Shown: positions 1 through 5,134 of the stretch, in pieces
Position numbering within the stretch: position 1 is the stretch's first letter
Layout of the letters: every line of letters starts with the position of its first letter
Source of the DNA: PALSA-1006 sp037140475
GTDB taxonomy: Bacteria; Pseudomonadota; Gammaproteobacteria; Burkholderiales; Gallionellaceae
Length of the DNA stretch: 5,134 nucleotides
Assembly (NCBI GenBank): GCA_037140475.1
Contig: JBAXEJ010000115.1
Coordinates: 1-5,134 of the forward strand
Reading direction: 5' to 3'
The notes under the pieces: model-generated
What the model saw: only the letters and a program-made list of their open reading frames with translations
What the model was told of the DNA's origin: nothing
Database searches by the model: none
Program-made: the position numbers and the translations under genes

Positions 1-135
1 GCAGCTAAGCCAGCCGCTAAAAAAGTAGCAGCTAAGCCAGCCGCTAAAAAAGTAGCAGCTAAGCCAGCCGCTAAAAAAGTAGTAGCTAAGCCAGCAGCTA
101 AAAAAGTAGCAGCTAAGCCAGCAGCTAAAAAAGCA
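1..135 (+). repeat. Five tandem copies of a 27-bp coding repeat
   Basis: The units occupy 1-27, 28-54, 55-81, 82-108 and 109-135. Copies 1 to 3 are identical at every base. Copy 4 differs at its second base (t for c) and carries gca instead of gcc at the sixth-last alanine position; copy 5 also has gca there and ends gca instead of gta. The period is a multiple of three, so gain or loss of units keeps the frame and changes only the length of the basic tail. The array may extend further left, since it begins at the window edge. Confidence 0.95.
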
Positions 136-159
136 GGTAAAGGCATTCTCGGCGCCTAA
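1..159 (+). CDS. C-terminal end of an Ala/Lys/Pro-rich, histone H1-like protein (5' truncated by the window)
   Basis: The frame is open from the first base and stops at TAA 157-159, so only the last 52 residues are visible. They are five copies of a nine-residue unit, AAKPAAKKV, with small changes (copy 4 begins VA, copy 5 ends in A), followed by GKGILGA. The tail is very basic, has no acidic or aromatic residue, and should be disordered. Tails of this kind bind DNA or other polyanions in bacterial histone H1-like proteins and in AlgP-type regulators; they also occur as C-terminal extensions of unrelated DNA-binding proteins. The upstream domain that would decide the function lies outside the window, so the H1-like name describes the tail only. 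A hairpin terminator follows 11 bases after the stop, so transcription of this unit probably ends there. That the frame is coding is nearly certain; the product name is moderate. Confidence 0.8.
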   Translation, partial: AAKPAAKKVAAKPAAKKVAAKPAAKKVVAKPAAKKVAAKPAAKKAGKGILGA

Positions 160-170
160 CCTTGTAGATG

Positions 171-200
171 GGGCGAACGTTAAGCTTTAGCGTTTCGCCC
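171..200 (+). terminator. Rho-independent-type terminator hairpin after the basic-tail gene
   Basis: Bases 171-183 pair with 187-200 as a 13-bp stem with one bulged T (one T of 193-195), one T-G wobble (180/190) and a three-base loop GCT at 184-186. The outer half is GC-rich (gggcg/cgccc). The stem is followed by ttctat, a short and imperfect T tract. It sits 11 bases after the TAA at 157-159 and well upstream of the next gene, as expected for the terminator of the repeat-tail gene. Confidence 0.75.
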
Positions 201-316
201 TTCTATAAAATGTTCGTCACACCCTGTGGCGCATTTGTTAAAGTATTCTGATGCCAGCTCAAAAATGGCACTCCTTTCCTCAGAATTGAAGGAATTTTCT
301 CTTCTTATTCGCGCAG

Positions 317-343
317 TTGATTTCCCCTTCCCAAAGTTATAGT
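317..343 (+). promoter_or_regulatory. Weak candidate sigma-70-type promoter for the EF-hand-like gene
   Basis: TTGATT (317-322) and TATAGT (338-343) resemble -35 and -10 boxes, about 50 bases upstream of the start codon. The 15-bp spacer is two bases shorter than ideal. A promoter is expected in the 201-396 interval because a terminator precedes it and the gene stands alone, but this placement is only a best guess. I see nothing else definable in 201-396. Confidence 0.25.
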
Positions 344-385
344 TGAGCCTAGCAATGTAGCTTTATGCATTTGTCTAATCTTTTT

Positions 386-390
386 GGGAG
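386..390 (+). promoter_or_regulatory. Ribosome binding site of the EF-hand-like gene
   Basis: GGGAG lies six bases before the ATG at 397. It fixes this start against the ATG at 365, which is in another frame and has no such site. Confidence 0.65.
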
Positions 391-396
391 AAAATT

Positions 397-834
397 ATGT
401 CAACAGTCAGCGGAGTTTCTAATGCGCGAGATGCGGCAATGCCGCAGGCAGCGAAGCCAATTTCATCGCAGCAAAAAATTGCTAACCTGTTTCAACAGAT
501 CGACGCTGAAGGGTCTGGACGTATTAGCAAAGCACAATTCACCAAAGCATTTAGCACATTGAATACGCCTGCTTCAGTTAAGGCTCTCGGTGCAGATGCT
601 GTATTTACTAAACTTGACCCAGGCGGAACGGGTAGTGTTTCTAAGCAGGACTTTATTAAAGGTATGGAGACAGTGTTGGCACAGGCTGCAGCAAAAGACA
701 TCGCAGCCAAAACACCTGCCGCCCCCCAAGCTGCAACTAAGGTGGCAACGCCTGCTGCGCCTATCGCGCCCACTAGTAACATCGCTTCTGTGGGTAGTGG
801 GCCGATTGGAAATACGATTAACGTAGCAGCTTGA
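397..834 (+). CDS. Small EF-hand-like protein with an Ala/Pro-rich C-terminal tail
   Basis: A 145-residue soluble protein with no signal peptide or membrane segment. Residues 28-91 hold a pair of helix-loop-helix units. Loop 1 is residues 36-47 (DAEGSGRISKAQ) and loop 2 is 74-85 (DPGGTGSVSKQD). Both keep the EF-hand pattern of Asp at position 1, Gly at 6, a branched hydrophobic at 8, and Phe after position 12. Both are imperfect as calcium sites: position 12, normally Glu, is Gln in loop 1 and Asp in loop 2, and position 3 of loop 2 is Gly. The protein may therefore bind calcium weakly or keep the fold without the metal. Residues 92-130 are rich in Ala, Pro and Lys, and the last part is Gly/Ser/Asn-rich. 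The fold assignment comes from the loop pattern; the role is unknown. It stands alone between a terminator and the flagellin gene, in the same direction, which suggests but does not prove an extracellular or flagellum-related job. The start is set by GGGAG at 386-390. Confidence 0.8.
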   Translation: MSTVSGVSNARDAAMPQAAKPISSQQKIANLFQQIDAEGSGRISKAQFTKAFSTLNTPASVKALGADAVFTKLDPGGTGSVSKQDFIKGMETVLAQAAAKDIAAKTPAAPQAATKVATPAAPIAPTSNIASVGSGPIGNTINVAA

Positions 835-841
835 ATTGAGA

Positions 842-882
842 AATAGCTAGGAAAATCCCCACTAATCGGGCTATTGGATTTA
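842..882 (+). terminator. Weak candidate terminator after the EF-hand-like gene
   Basis: AATAGC (842-847) can pair with GCTATT (870-875), enclosing a short CCC/GGG pairing. Alternatively AAATCC (853-858) pairs with GGATTT (876-881). Both stems are short, mutually exclusive, and followed by A-rich rather than T-rich sequence, so this is a tentative call. Confidence 0.25.
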
Positions 883-983
883 AAAAACTAAGATAAATTG
901 TAACCATTGCTAATTTTCGTAAATGACGCGATCAGTTTCACGAAGGCGGTTTAGATCGAAGAGCTGGCAGAAGTAAATAGGGA

Positions 984-1003
984 AGGGCATTTTTAAATGC
1001 TCT
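984..1003 (+). other. Inverted repeat (hairpin) in the flagellin upstream region
   Basis: Bases 984-992 pair with 995-1003 over nine positions with one G-T wobble and only two bases between the arms, giving a tight AT-rich hairpin about 100 bases before the flagellin start. It could be an operator for a dimeric regulator or a leader-RNA structure if transcription starts upstream. No protein site is recognised in it. Confidence 0.5.
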
Positions 1004-1010
1004 GATAACT

Positions 1011-1041
1011 GGACCAACGGCAGATCGTCTGCCTTGTGACC
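1011..1041 (+). other. Extended imperfect hairpin in the flagellin upstream region
   Basis: The core is a perfect six-base stem, GGCAGA (1019-1024) with TCTGCC (1028-1033), closed by a TCG loop. Past a bulged C (1018), AA 1016-1017 pairs with TT 1034-1035, and further flanking pairs reach GG 1011-1012 with CC 1040-1041. It lies 65 bases before the flagellin ATG and may be part of the 5' untranslated region. There is no T tract, so it does not look like a terminator. Confidence 0.5.
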
Positions 1042-1092
1042 TTAATAATCTGGAAGCAATGGCAGTAGAGTCGAATTAACAAAATAAAGTTA

Positions 1093-1098
1093 AAGGAG
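1093..1098 (+). promoter_or_regulatory. Strong ribosome binding site of the flagellin gene
   Basis: AAGGAG stands seven bases before the ATG at 1106 in an A-rich, unstructured context. It is the best Shine-Dalgarno sequence in the window, in keeping with a highly translated structural protein. It supports the start at 1106. Confidence 0.85.
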
Positions 1099-1105
1099 AA
1101 ATAAA

Positions 1106-1921
1106 ATGCCTCAATTCATTAATACCAACCTTGCGTCTTTGAACGCACAGCGCAACTTAAATACTTCGCAAAGCGCGCTGTCAACATCGCTACAACGCTT
1201 ATCTTCAGGTATGCGTGTAAACAGTGCGAAAGACGATGCGGCCGGTATGGCGATTGCCTCTCGTATGGAAAGCCAGATTCGCGGCTTGAACCAAGCGGTG
1301 CGTAACGCTAACGACGGCATCTCACTGGCACAAACAGCTGAGGGCGCGTTGGGTGCGATCCAAGCCAACATGGCGCGGATGCGTGAATTGTCAATCCAGG
1401 CGGCTAACGCGACATCTAATTCTGACATCGATGCGATCGACGCTGAATTTACTCAGCTCAATGCTGAAAATGCGCGTGTGATTCAAGCGACCTCGTTCAA
1501 CAATATTCCATTGCTCTCTCAGGCGGTTAATCAGACTTTCCAAGTGGGGGCGAACAGCGTAGCCGGTGTGGACGACATTACGATTACAACTCCTGCGGCG
1601 CTGATGCCAACTTCCACAACACTTGGAAAATCTTCTCCGGAAGCACAGGCGGAGATTACAAAACTAGATCAAGATATTGCTGCAGTCGCTTCGTTGCGTG
1701 CAACCTTCGGTTCGGTTCAGTCTCGCTTCGAATCGGTCATTGCTAACTTGCAGATCGCCTCTGAAAACCAAACTGCATCACGTAGCCGAATTATGGACGC
1801 AGACTATGCCGCAGAAACTGCCGCACTGACTCGTGCTCAAATTCTGCAACAAGCTGGTACGGCGATGTTGGCACAAGCGAATCAGTCGCCGAACACAGTA
1901 TTGACCTTGCTACGTGGCTAA
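1106..1921 (+). CDS. fliC: Flagellin, short form with only the conserved core domains
   Basis: This is the subunit of the flagellar filament, exported by the flagellar type III apparatus and polymerised outside the cell. At 271 residues it is at the short end of the family. Residues 1-140 are the N-terminal D0/D1 helices, with the typical INTNLASLNAQRNL start, RLSSGMRVNSAKDDAAGMAI (31-50) and MRELSIQAAN (92-101). Residues 185-271 are the C-terminal D1/D0 part, including SRIMDADYAAETAALTRAQI and QQAGTAMLAQANQSPNTVL. Only about 45 residues lie between, so the variable D2/D3 surface domains are essentially absent. Residues R91, L95 and Q98 correspond to the D1 positions recognised by TLR5 in enteric flagellins. 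Oddities are LLSQ at 136-139, where most flagellins have LLDG, and a final Gly after LLR. The gene ends TAA TAG, a double stop. No FlaG, FliD or FliS gene follows, so it is either a separate flagellin locus or a paralogue. I found no convincing sigma-28 promoter. Confidence 0.97.
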   Translation: MPQFINTNLASLNAQRNLNTSQSALSTSLQRLSSGMRVNSAKDDAAGMAIASRMESQIRGLNQAVRNANDGISLAQTAEGALGAIQANMARMRELSIQAANATSNSDIDAIDAEFTQLNAENARVIQATSFNNIPLLSQAVNQTFQVGANSVAGVDDITITTPAALMPTSTTLGKSSPEAQAEITKLDQDIAAVASLRATFGSVQSRFESVIANLQIASENQTASRSRIMDADYAAETAALTRAQILQQAGTAMLAQANQSPNTVLTLLRG

Positions 1922-1980
1922 TAGATCAAGTAAAGCTTGAGATAGTCACGTAACTGGGCAGTGTAGCGAATACATTTAAC

Positions 1981-2001
1981 TTCACGATGTCTGATCGTGA
2001 A
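1981..2001. other. Perfect 8-bp inverted repeat between the convergent genes
   Basis: TTCACGAT (1981-1988) and ATCGTGAA (1994-2001) are exact reverse complements around a five-base loop. The site is 60 bases after the flagellin stop and 125 bases after the end of the opposing operon. It could serve as a transcript-end or mRNA-stabilising hairpin for either direction, but neither side has a T tract. A protein-binding palindrome is the alternative. Nothing else in 1922-2125 is recognisable. Confidence 0.5.
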
Positions 2002-2125
2002 CGCGGTGGGCTGAATCGTTGATCAAGTGGGCTTTATTGGATCTGACGTTGCGCGAGGATAGTTAATCGAGGGGCGTTTCTAACATTTGGATTTTCAGCG
2101 CAGAGTGCGAATAGAACTTAACGCA

Positions 2126-3700
2126 TCATTCCTGACGACCTAGAAGACGATTCAATGCTGTCCATACGGGCTGTTCGATTGCGTAATCGTGTTCATTTTG
2201 ATAGACCAAAGTAAAATTAATTTCACTTGGTGCGATCGGTTCTTGTACCGCGGCTAGTTTTTTCAATACATCAATACTGGCCTCTGAGGCATCGTTAGCC
2301 AGGCCCTGTCGTTTAAAAATACGCGCACGTAAAGTGGCTTTATTGCTTTGTAGCGAAACAATGGCGAACGGTATCTGCATCGTCTCTGCCAAATTTTTAA
2401 ACATCTCACGTTCACCTCGATTTAAAAAAGCAGCATCCACAATAACGGTCTCTCCTGCCCTCAATAATCCTCGCGCAATATCCAATAAATAAGCATAGGT
2501 TCGTTGCGTTGCTTCTGCGCTATAAATGTCGTTGTGAGCTTGGCTATTGGCTAAAGCAGATAAACCAAACAAACGTTTACGCTCCACATCAGAACGAATG
2601 CGAATTGCGCCCAAGTGCTCAAGTGCTGTCTGGGCAAATGTGCTTTTGCCCGATCCCGGCAAGCCATGAGTAATGATCAGTGCAGGATGACGTGAAGTCA
2701 GTAATTGTTGAGCTAAGGCTAAATATTGTTGTGCGCTGCTAAGAGATTTTTTGCGTTTAGCGGGTGAGGCGGTGAACTGGCTCGCGCGAATGAAAGCAAC
2801 CTTTGCACGCACCAAGGCCCGATAGTTGCCATAAAAATTGAGTAGCGCAATGCCAGCGTAGTCTCCACTTAGCTCCAAGTAGGCATTTAGAAAATGGTAG
2901 GCAAGGGCCGGTTGCTGTTGATGGAGTAAATCCATAAACAAAAATGCCACTTCATCCATGACATCAATCCAGCGTAACGTAGGGTTGAAGTCAATGCCGT
3001 CAAAGGGTGTGGGCCTGTTACGAATGAGCGCAATGTTGCCGAGATGAAGATCGCCATGACACTCGCGAACAAAGCCTTTTGCATGACGAGAATATATTAA
3101 TAACTTAATTAAATCATATAGTTGAAGTGATTTTATGCGCAGACCTTCGAACGCATGAAGGTCTGTTGTGAGCGTAGCTAATTGCGTAAAATTTTGCTGC
3201 AACGATGAGAGTACCGTTTGCGAAAAACACTCACTCGAACCGCTTATGCTAGGGATTGAGGCATGGAAATTAGCCAGCGTATGCGCCAACAAACTGATGT
3301 GCTGTGAGTTGATTTTATTGCGCGGAATGAGATGATCAAACGTGTTGTTGGGAGCAAAGCGCCGCATTACTACGGCGTATTCGATGGCGGGCTGCGCACC
3401 GAATTTTGGCTCAGTGTGACTGCCACTAATGGCAAGTACGTCTAAATAAAGTTGCGGGGCAAGGCGGCGATTGAGGCGTAGCTCCTCTTGGCAATCTGTA
3501 TGGCGCGCATCGAGGCGGAGTGTATTTAGAAAGCCTAAGTCTAAAGCCTTTTTAATTTTGTAGGCGAAGCGCCCAGCGAGTAACACCCAGGAAATGTGGG
3601 TTTCAATCAATTGAATTTTTTTTGCTGGATGAGGATAAAGGCTAGGATCAAGCAAGGCCGCGATTAATTGCTGTTGTTTTTGCAATTCCCCCTGAGACAT
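2126..3700 (-). CDS. Bifunctional protein: aminoglycoside-phosphotransferase-like kinase fused to a P-loop (AAA_33-type) kinase
   Basis: A 524-residue cytosolic protein with two phosphoryl-transfer domains. Residues 1-330 have the APH/choline-kinase-like fold. The small-lobe lysine is in RFAYKIKKALDLGF (44-57), the catalytic loop is CHGDLHLGN (214-222, with D217 as the likely base and N222), and IDFN (236-239, D237) is the metal-binding motif. Residues 340-524 form a P-loop kinase related to zeta-toxin and polynucleotide-kinase-type proteins: Walker A GLPGSGKST (346-354), a substrate-side RSDVERKRLFG (369-379) and a Walker B-like VIVDAAFLNR (419-428). The same fusion (COG2187 with COG0645) occurs widely in proteobacteria as an uncharacterised protein. 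All key residues are present, so both halves are probably active. The substrate is unknown, and an antibiotic-resistance role should not be inferred from the APH label. It is the last gene of the minus-strand cluster, nine bases after the hemerythrin-like gene. No clear terminator follows it. Confidence 0.92.
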   Translation of the reverse strand: MSQGELQKQQQLIAALLDPSLYPHPAKKIQLIETHISWVLLAGRFAYKIKKALDLGFLNTLRLDARHTDCQEELRLNRRLAPQLYLDVLAISGSHTEPKFGAQPAIEYAVVMRRFAPNNTFDHLIPRNKINSQHISLLAHTLANFHASIPSISGSSECFSQTVLSSLQQNFTQLATLTTDLHAFEGLRIKSLQLYDLIKLLIYSRHAKGFVRECHGDLHLGNIALIRNRPTPFDGIDFNPTLRWIDVMDEVAFLFMDLLHQQQPALAYHFLNAYLELSGDYAGIALLNFYGNYRALVRAKVAFIRASQFTASPAKRKKSLSSAQQYLALAQQLLTSRHPALIITHGLPGSGKSTFAQTALEHLGAIRIRSDVERKRLFGLSALANSQAHNDIYSAEATQRTYAYLLDIARGLLRAGETVIVDAAFLNRGEREMFKNLAETMQIPFAIVSLQSNKATLRARIFKRQGLANDASEASIDVLKKLAAVQEPIAPSEINFTLVYQNEHDYAIEQPVWTALNRLLGRQE

Positions 3701-3706
3701 TTTAAT

Positions 3707-3711
3707 CTCCT
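3707..3711 (-). promoter_or_regulatory. Ribosome binding site of the fusion-kinase gene, overlapping the upstream stop codon
   Basis: Read on the minus strand, the hemerythrin-like gene stops with TAG and continues GAGATTAAAATG, so the Shine-Dalgarno AGGAG uses the last two bases of the stop codon. It is six bases from the ATG at 3700. This fixes the start and points to translational coupling. Confidence 0.8.
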
Positions 3712-4231
3712 AATTCATGCGTCGTGCCGCCATGCTACGTCCTAACTGAGCGAGCTGTTCTGCTGCCAGAAATTGCTTTGCCAGTGGTAGTAATTGACCG
3801 TTCTCTAAAGCAATGTGGCGATCATACACGTCGATAAAATGTTCGGCTGCCGCATTGTCGAAAGCAATCAAACTTCCCGTAATTACCCCACTTAAAAGTG
3901 GACACAATGTCTGCCATGCAGCTTCCATCGCTTGATGTTCATCGAGTAAGCGACTGATTAGATTATTCGCTGCAGTGGAATTCGTTGCGAGTAGCAAAGG
4001 AAATAAATCTATTTCTTCATCCTGATGGTGATACACACCAGCGCTATCAAAGTAGCGCAAGATGTTAGTCGCTGCTTGTTGAGCTTGAACATCACAACCC
4101 TGCTTGGGTAAGTGTAGTATTAATTTTTTGAGTGTTGCGCACTGCGCTTGGATGCGCCCGTGGCACGCTAGTAACATTTCCAGCGGGGTATCAAAACTAG
4201 GGGCAGGTTCACTGCCGATTAAACTATTCAT
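3710..4231 (-). CDS. Hemerythrin-like domain protein (HHE type)
   Basis: A 173-residue soluble four-helix-bundle protein expected to carry a non-haem di-iron centre. Candidate ligands are H24 in the first helix (LLACHGRI) and three HxxxE pairs: H69/E73 in YHHQDEEIDLFPLL, H99/E103 in DEHQAME, and H139/E143 in YDRHIALENGQLLPLA. This matches the spacing of bacterial hemerythrin-like proteins, which bind O2 or NO or act in iron and nitrosative-stress responses. There is no signal peptide and no fused signalling domain, so it is a single-domain cytosolic form. It overlaps the end of the SirB2-like gene by 8 bp and has no clear Shine-Dalgarno sequence of its own, so translation probably depends on reinitiation. 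It ends nine bases before the fusion kinase. The family is clear from the ligand pattern; the ligand and role here are inferred. Confidence 0.9.
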   Translation of the reverse strand: MNSLIGSEPAPSFDTPLEMLLACHGRIQAQCATLKKLILHLPKQGCDVQAQQAATNILRYFDSAGVYHHQDEEIDLFPLLLATNSTAANNLISRLLDEHQAMEAAWQTLCPLLSGVITGSLIAFDNAAAEHFIDVYDRHIALENGQLLPLAKQFLAAEQLAQLGRSMAARRMN

Positions 4232-4622
4232 AAAGTGCGTGCCAAGGTAATGGATCGTGGCTCATTGCTGTGAGTACAATGTAAAGGAAGACGACTTGCG
4301 CAGCTAACCATGCACTCAGCCGAATACGTTTGGTTTTTCCGCGCTTAATGGCAATTGTGCCTAAGACAATGTAAATCAACAGCGCAATTATTTTTGCCAG
4401 AAGCCACGGTGCTTCAAGTGGTGAAATGTTTAGCCTCACCGCTAGAGTGATAGCGCTACCTAGCAGTGTCGTGTCAATAATGTGTGGCGCAATTCGAACC
4501 CAGCGTTGCTGCATAATGGGCGATGTATTGAGTACCCATATTCCGCGCAATAGAAAAAGACTATAGCTCAGTAGCACACAACTAATATGAAGATACTTTA
4601 TCGATAGAGAGCTTAAAATCAT
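4224..4622 (-). CDS. SirB2-like integral membrane protein
   Basis: A 132-residue inner-membrane protein with four predicted transmembrane helices at about residues 7-29, 48-64, 71-92 and 103-120. The pattern fits the SirB family (named after a Salmonella invasion-gene regulator locus): an early LHISCVLLSYSLFLLRG with H12 and R26, then APHIIDTTLLG (45-55, with H47 and D50), LLAKIIALLIYIVLG (74-88) and a basic loop KRGKTKRI (93-100). The conserved histidines and the CopD-like layout have led to ideas of haem, metal or electron-transfer roles, but the biochemical function of the family is not established. The start codon overlaps the stop of the HPP-family gene by 4 bp (ATGA), and its end overlaps the hemerythrin-like gene by 8 bp, so the three are almost certainly cotranscribed. 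No good Shine-Dalgarno sequence precedes it. Confidence 0.82.
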   Translation of the reverse strand: MILSSLSIKYLHISCVLLSYSLFLLRGIWVLNTSPIMQQRWVRIAPHIIDTTLLGSAITLAVRLNISPLEAPWLLAKIIALLIYIVLGTIAIKRGKTKRIRLSAWLAAQVVFLYIVLTAMSHDPLPWHALYE

Positions 4623-5134
4623 GCTCGGCTAGCGCGTTCCTGTGCGTGGCTTTGTGCGAGTTTATAAATTTCAGTGAGGTCTTCTTCGCTAACGTCAATT
4701 ACTTCTTTCATTTGCACCAAAGCCCATTCCAGATCGGACTGCTCAACTGAAACGATGGAGCTTGGCTTGGGCAAGGTGGGAGAGGGAGCTTGCATTGGAT
4801 AATGCCTGCTGGGAATCAGGCGATTGATGCCGAGTGCTAATAACAACAAAATGCCTACATTGATAACAATAACTAACGCTAGCCATTTCCATCCCATTTC
4901 TTGAAAGTGTACGCTGCTCAAAATAATGGTGAGGGCGGTGGCTGCGCCAGGAGGGTGTAGGCAATTTAAATGGTGCATCAAAAAAATAGCCATCCCGACG
5001 CTAATTCCTGCCGCAACAAGTGGGTCATGAATTGTTAATATGCATAAAGTACCTGCAATGGCAGAAACGAAATGACCGCCAACTAAATTCCACGGCTGAG
5101 CCAGTGGACTGTGCGGTACGGCAAACAATAGCAC
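4619..5134 (-). CDS. HPP-family integral membrane protein (N-terminus beyond the window)
   Basis: The visible 171 residues are the C-terminal part. The frame is still open at the window edge. The first visible codon, GTG, is most likely an internal valine, because VLLFAVPHSPLAQPW matches the interior of HPP proteins, so the real start lies upstream of the visible part. Hydrophobic segments lie at about residues 19-35, 38-54, 62-75 and 82-104 of this fragment. The family signature HHLNCLHPPGAATAL is at 54-68. A charged, presumably cytosolic tail (110-171) ends with DLEWALVQMKEVIDVSEEDL, a segment often found after the HPP domain; no CBS domains follow. Plant plastid and cyanobacterial members of this family have been linked to nitrite transport; the substrate here is unknown. 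It is the first visible gene of the minus-strand operon and ends in a 4-bp overlap with the SirB2-like gene. The promoter must lie outside the window. Confidence 0.9.
   Translation of the reverse strand: MLLFAVPHSPLAQPWNLVGGHFVSAIAGTLCILTIHDPLVAAGISVGMAIFLMHHLNCLHPPGAATALTIILSSVHFQEMGWKWLALVIVINVGILLLLALGINRLIPSRHYPMQAPSPTLPKPSSIVSVEQSDLEWALVQMKEVIDVSEEDLTEIYKLAQSHAQERASRA

Noticed and set aside
1..135. CRISPR array
   Set aside because: The repeats are directly adjacent with no spacers, have a 27-base period in frame, and encode a simple basic peptide.
492..782. Minus-strand open frame opposite the EF-hand-like gene
   Set aside because: It is antisense to a well-supported gene, its residue pattern reflects the Ala-rich sense strand, and it has no family resemblance.
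923..976. A 17-codon Arg/Ser/Lys-rich small ORF upstream of flagellin
   Set aside because: It has no ribosome binding site in front of its ATG, is very short, and nothing beyond its basic composition supports it.
1001..1008. TCTGATAA as the -10 element of a sigma-28 (FliA) promoter for flagellin
   Set aside because: It matches GCCGATAA at six of eight positions, but the -35 TAAA is absent at the required 15-base distance; the nearest TAAA (974-977) is 23 bases away.
1111..1428. Minus-strand open frame opposite the flagellin 5' half
   Set aside because: It lies wholly within the conserved flagellin coding sequence and shows no recognisable domain.
1926..1940. TCAAG/CTTGA hairpin just after the flagellin stop as its terminator
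   Set aside because: The stem is only five base pairs, AT-rich, and not followed by a T tract.
2126..3084. Antibiotic (aminoglycoside) resistance gene
   Set aside because: The APH-like fold is shared by many small-molecule kinases; the fusion to a P-loop kinase and the chromosomal operon context match an uncharacterised housekeeping-type family rather than a resistance determinant.
5132..5134. GTG at the right edge as the start codon of the HPP-family gene
   Set aside because: The residues that follow match the interior of HPP proteins, so the codon is more likely an internal valine and the gene is cut by the window.

Overview
The window looks like chromosomal DNA from a motile Gram-negative proteobacterium. 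A betaproteobacterium (a Nitrosomonadales- or Methylophilaceae-like lineage) is my best guess. That rests on the style of the flagellin, a lysine/alanine/proline-rich histone-H1-like tail, and a cluster encoding HPP-family, SirB2-like and hemerythrin-like proteins plus an APH/P-loop kinase fusion. The taxonomic call is inference; there is no rRNA or other marker gene here.

The left half reads on the plus strand. Positions 1-159 are the end of a gene whose product finishes in five copies of a nine-residue Ala/Lys/Pro repeat, encoded by a 27-bp tandem repeat. It is followed by a good hairpin terminator (171-200). A small protein with two degenerate EF-hand loops and an Ala/Pro-rich tail (397-834) comes next. 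After a 271-bp gap holding two hairpins there is a short flagellin (1106-1921) with a strong ribosome binding site. No other flagellar gene is visible.

The right half reads on the minus strand and looks like one compact operon, in transcription order: an HPP-family membrane protein (5' end outside the window), a four-helix SirB2-like membrane protein, a hemerythrin-like di-iron protein, and a two-domain protein joining an aminoglycoside-phosphotransferase-like kinase to a P-loop kinase. The first two junctions overlap by 4 and 8 bp. The last gap is 9 bp, and its Shine-Dalgarno sequence begins inside the preceding stop codon. The set suggests a membrane module coupled to a soluble O2/NO/iron-responsive protein, but the joint function is not known from the sequence.

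The two halves converge on a 204-bp intergenic region (1922-2125) containing a perfect 8-bp inverted repeat. I found no mobile element, CRISPR array, tRNA or rRNA. Most of the content is recognisable families. The least explained parts are the EF-hand-like protein beside an isolated flagellin, and the hemerythrin/SirB2/HPP/kinase cluster.
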